Part shown: positions 61,893 through 64,000 of the stretch, piece after piece
How the letters are laid out: each line of letters starts with the position of its first letter
Position numbering within the stretch: position 1 is the first letter of the stretch
Source of the DNA: Megascapheus bottae
Taxonomy: Eukaryota; Chordata; Mammalia; Rodentia; Geomyidae
DNA length: 64,000 nt
Assembly: GCA_024803745.1 (NCBI GenBank)
Contig: JANJXV010000049.1
Coordinates: 1,322,501-1,386,500 of the forward strand
Direction: 5' to 3'
Position numbers and translations under genes: made by a program
The notes under the pieces: generated by a model
Databases searched by the model: none
The model's input: only the letters and a program-made list of their open reading frames with translations
What the model was told of the DNA's origin: nothing

Positions 61893-64000
61893 CCCTAACC
61901 CTAACCCCTAACCCTAAACCTTAATATAACCCTAACCCTAACCATAACCCTTACCATTACCTTAACCCTAATCCTTACCTTAACCCTAACCCTAACACTT
62001 ACCCTAACCCTAACCCTAAACCTAACCCTAACCTTAACCCTAAACCTAACCCTAACCCTTACCCTTACCCTAAACCTAACACTAAACCTAACCCTAACCC
62101 TAACCATAAACCTAACCCTAACCCTAACCCTTGCCCTTACCCTAACCCTAGCCCTAACCCTAACTCTTACTCTAACCCTAACCCTAAACCTAACCGTTAC
62201 ACTTACCCTAACCCTAAACCTAACCCTGACCCTAACCCTAACCCCTAACCCTAACCCAAACCCCAACCCTAACCCGTAACCTAATTCTAACACTAACACT
62301 AACCCTAACACTTCCCCTTACCCTAAACCCTACCCTAACCCTAACCCTAAACCTAAACCTTATCCTAACCCTAACCCTAATCCTAACCCTTTCCCTTGAC
62401 CTAAACTTAAACCTAACCCTAACCCTAACACTTACCCTTACCCTAACCCTAACCATAACCCTAACCCTAAACCATGCCCTTACATTAACCTAACCCTAAC
62501 CTTACCATAAACCTAACTCTAAACCTAACCCTAACCCTTACCCTTACCTTAACCCTAACACTAATCCTAAACCTTACCCTTACCCTAACACTTATGCTAA
62601 CCCTATCCCTAATCCTAACGTTTACCCTTACTCTAACCCTAACCCTAACCCTAACTGCAACCCTAAACCTAACCCTAAACCTAACCCTAACCTTTACCCT
62701 AACCCTAACCCTAACCCCTACCCTAACACTAACACTTAATCTTAACCTAACCCTAACCCTAACCCTAACCCTTTTCCTAACCCTAACCCTAAACCTAACC
62801 CTAACCATTAACCTAACCCTAACACTAACCCTAACCCCTAAAACTATCCCTTACCATAAGCCTAACCCTAAACCTATCCCTAACACTAACCATAACCCTT
62901 AGCCTAACCATCACCCTAACACTAACCCCTAACCCTAACCATAACCCTAACACTAACCCTTAACCTTACCCTAACCCTAAACCTAACCCTAACCCTAACC
63001 CTAACACTTATCCTTACCCTAACCCTAAAACTAACCCTAACCCTAAACCTTACCCTTACCCTAAACCTAACCCTAACCCATACGCTAAACCTAACCCTAA
63101 CTCTAACACTTACCCTTACCTTAACCCTAACCCTAACCCTAACCCTTACCCTTACCCTAAGGCTAACCCTAACCCTAAACCTAAGAGTTACTCTTAACCT
63201 AACACATAACCTTACCCTAACCCTAACCCTAACCCTAACCATAACCCTAACCCTAACCCTAACCTTAAATCTAACCCTAATTCTAACCCTAAAACTAAAC
63301 TTAACCCTAACCCTTACCCTTACCATAACCCAAACCTAACCTAATCCTAAAATTAACCCTTACCTTTACCATAAACCAAACCCTAAACCTAACCCTAACC
63401 CTCACCCTAACCATAACTCTTACCCTTACCCTAACACTAACCCTAACCCTAAATCTAACCCTTAAACTTACCCTAACGCTAACCCTAAACCTAACCCTAT
63501 CTCTAACCCTTACCTTAACCCTAACCCTAATTCTAACCCTAAACCTAACCCCCAACCCTAACAATAACAATAACCCTTACCCTTACTCTAACCCTAACAG
63601 TAACCCTAACCCTAACCCTAACACTTACCCTAACCCGAGCCCTAACCCTTACCGTTACCCTAACCCTAACCCTAACCCTAACCTTAACCCCAACCCTAAA
63701 CCTAAAACTAACCGTAACCCTTACCGTAACACTTACCCTAACCCTAATTCTAACCCTAACCCTAACACTTACCGTTACCCTAACCCTAACCCTAACCCTT
63801 ACCCTAACCCTAACACTAACCCTAACCCTAACCCTAACCCTACCACTTACCCTTACCCTAACTCTAGCCCTAACCTTACCCCAAACCAAAATCTAACTCT
63901 AACCCTAAACCCACCCTTACCCTAACCCTAACCCTAACCCTTACCCTTACCCAAACCGTAACCCTAAACTTAACCCACACCCTAAACCTAACCCTAACCC
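61893..64000. repeat. 2 kb duplication, copy 2, and module T to the window edge
   Basis: This is the counterpart of 57375-59490. From about 63558 to the right edge it also matches module T at 49262-49700, including the tail CTTACCCAAACC...AAACTTAACCC near 63950-63980, which copy 1 lacks. Here copy 2 is therefore closer to the 49 kb T module than to its 4.4 kb neighbour. Confidence 0.85.

Larger units (their letters stand above)
1..64000 (+). repeat. Degenerate telomere-type hexamer array, (CCCTAA)n with variants
   Basis: The whole window is a head-to-tail array of 6-base units in one orientation, C-rich strand on plus. The consensus is CCCTAA (TTAGGG on minus). The commonest variants by eye are CCCTTA (TAAGGG) and ACCTAA (TTAGGT), followed by CACTAA, CCTTAA, TCCTAA, CTCTAA, CCATAA, CCGTAA and GCCTAA. 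Five-base (CCTAA) and seven-base (CCCCTAA, CCACTAA) units cause occasional phase slips. Guanine is nearly absent from plus, giving extreme strand asymmetry. The longest perfect run I noticed is about seven units (near 33450 and 50799). TTAGGG is the telomere unit of many eukaryotes, so a telomere origin is secure. That this is subtelomeric or interstitial rather than the chromosome end is inferred from the degeneracy beginning at base 1. Confidence 0.97.

Noticed and set aside
56721..61930. TTAATATAA units as TATA-box promoters
   Set aside because: They are single-hexamer variants copied with their blocks (about 56721, 57251, 57402, 61292, 61921, and near 7506 and 15869). There is no gene or initiator context.
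1..64000. Variants as basecalling noise from nanopore reads of a pure telomere
   Set aside because: Reported telomere miscalls give TTAAAA, CTTCTT or CCCTGG runs, which are not seen as arrays here. The same rare variants recur in the same order in copies kilobases apart, so they are not random errors. Consensus errors at single bases cannot be excluded.
1..64000. CRISPR array
   Set aside because: Repeats are 6 bases long and contiguous, with no alternating 25-45 base repeats and unique spacers, and no cas genes.

Overview
The whole 64 kb window is one unbroken field of degenerate telomere-type DNA. The plus strand is built almost entirely from the hexamer CCCTAA (TTAGGG on the minus strand) and its one-base variants: CCCTTA, ACCTAA, CACTAA, CCTTAA, TCCTAA, CTCTAA, CCATAA, CCGTAA and others. 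The C-rich strand is the plus strand from first base to last; I saw no inversion and no unique-sequence island. I find no protein-coding gene, tRNA, rRNA, transposon or CRISPR array. The many long open frames are dipeptide frames (Val-Arg and Gly-Leu on minus, Leu-Thr and Pro-Asn on plus) that a 6-base repeat gives automatically.

The repeat type points to a eukaryote with TTAGGG telomeres (vertebrates, many other animals, many fungi, trypanosomatids, some plants such as Asparagales). The sequence alone does not narrow this further. The array is degenerate from base 1, and the longest perfect CCCTAA run I noticed is about seven units. It therefore looks like a subtelomeric or interstitial telomere-derived satellite rather than an active telomere end. 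If it lies at a left chromosome end, the orientation is the one expected for telomere DNA.

The interest is in the layered structure above the hexamer. (1) From 1 to about 22 kb there is a higher-order module (A), marked by TATCCATAATCC, then CCCTGGCC about 114-126 bases on, then a CCCAAA-rich block. A second module (U), carrying CCGATCCC, CTACCC and CAACGGTAA tags, precedes A at near-constant spacing. A 0.7 kb U-A tandem pair lies at 1864-3250. (2) An approximately 8.36 kb block at 5281-13595 is tandemly duplicated at 13596-21964. A 25-base homology sits at the breakpoints, length changes are in whole hexamers, and substitutions are unevenly spread. (3) From about 22 kb to the end the A tags are absent and other families take over: a 0.62/1.37 kb nested repeat at 24.5-27.9 kb, a 1.1-1.4 kb spaced module at 31-34 kb, module Q (four copies, 34.5-41.8 kb), module R (35.99-46.2 kb), a 2.74 kb duplication 13.1 kb apart (37.5-40.2 and 50.6-53.3 kb), a 0.76 kb duplication 10.2 kb apart (50.0 and 60.2 kb), and a 2 kb duplication 4.4 kb apart (57.4-59.5 and 61.9-63.9 kb). 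One short block, containing CTTAACCCCAAC, recurs throughout and links the domains.

Nothing here acts as a set of cooperating genes. The window is best read as a self-amplifying satellite that has grown by in-register recombination at scales from one hexamer to 8 kb, with possible roles as telomere-proximal chromatin, as a source of G-rich repeat RNA, or as non-B DNA. Copy boundaries are read by eye and may be off by tens of bases unless stated.
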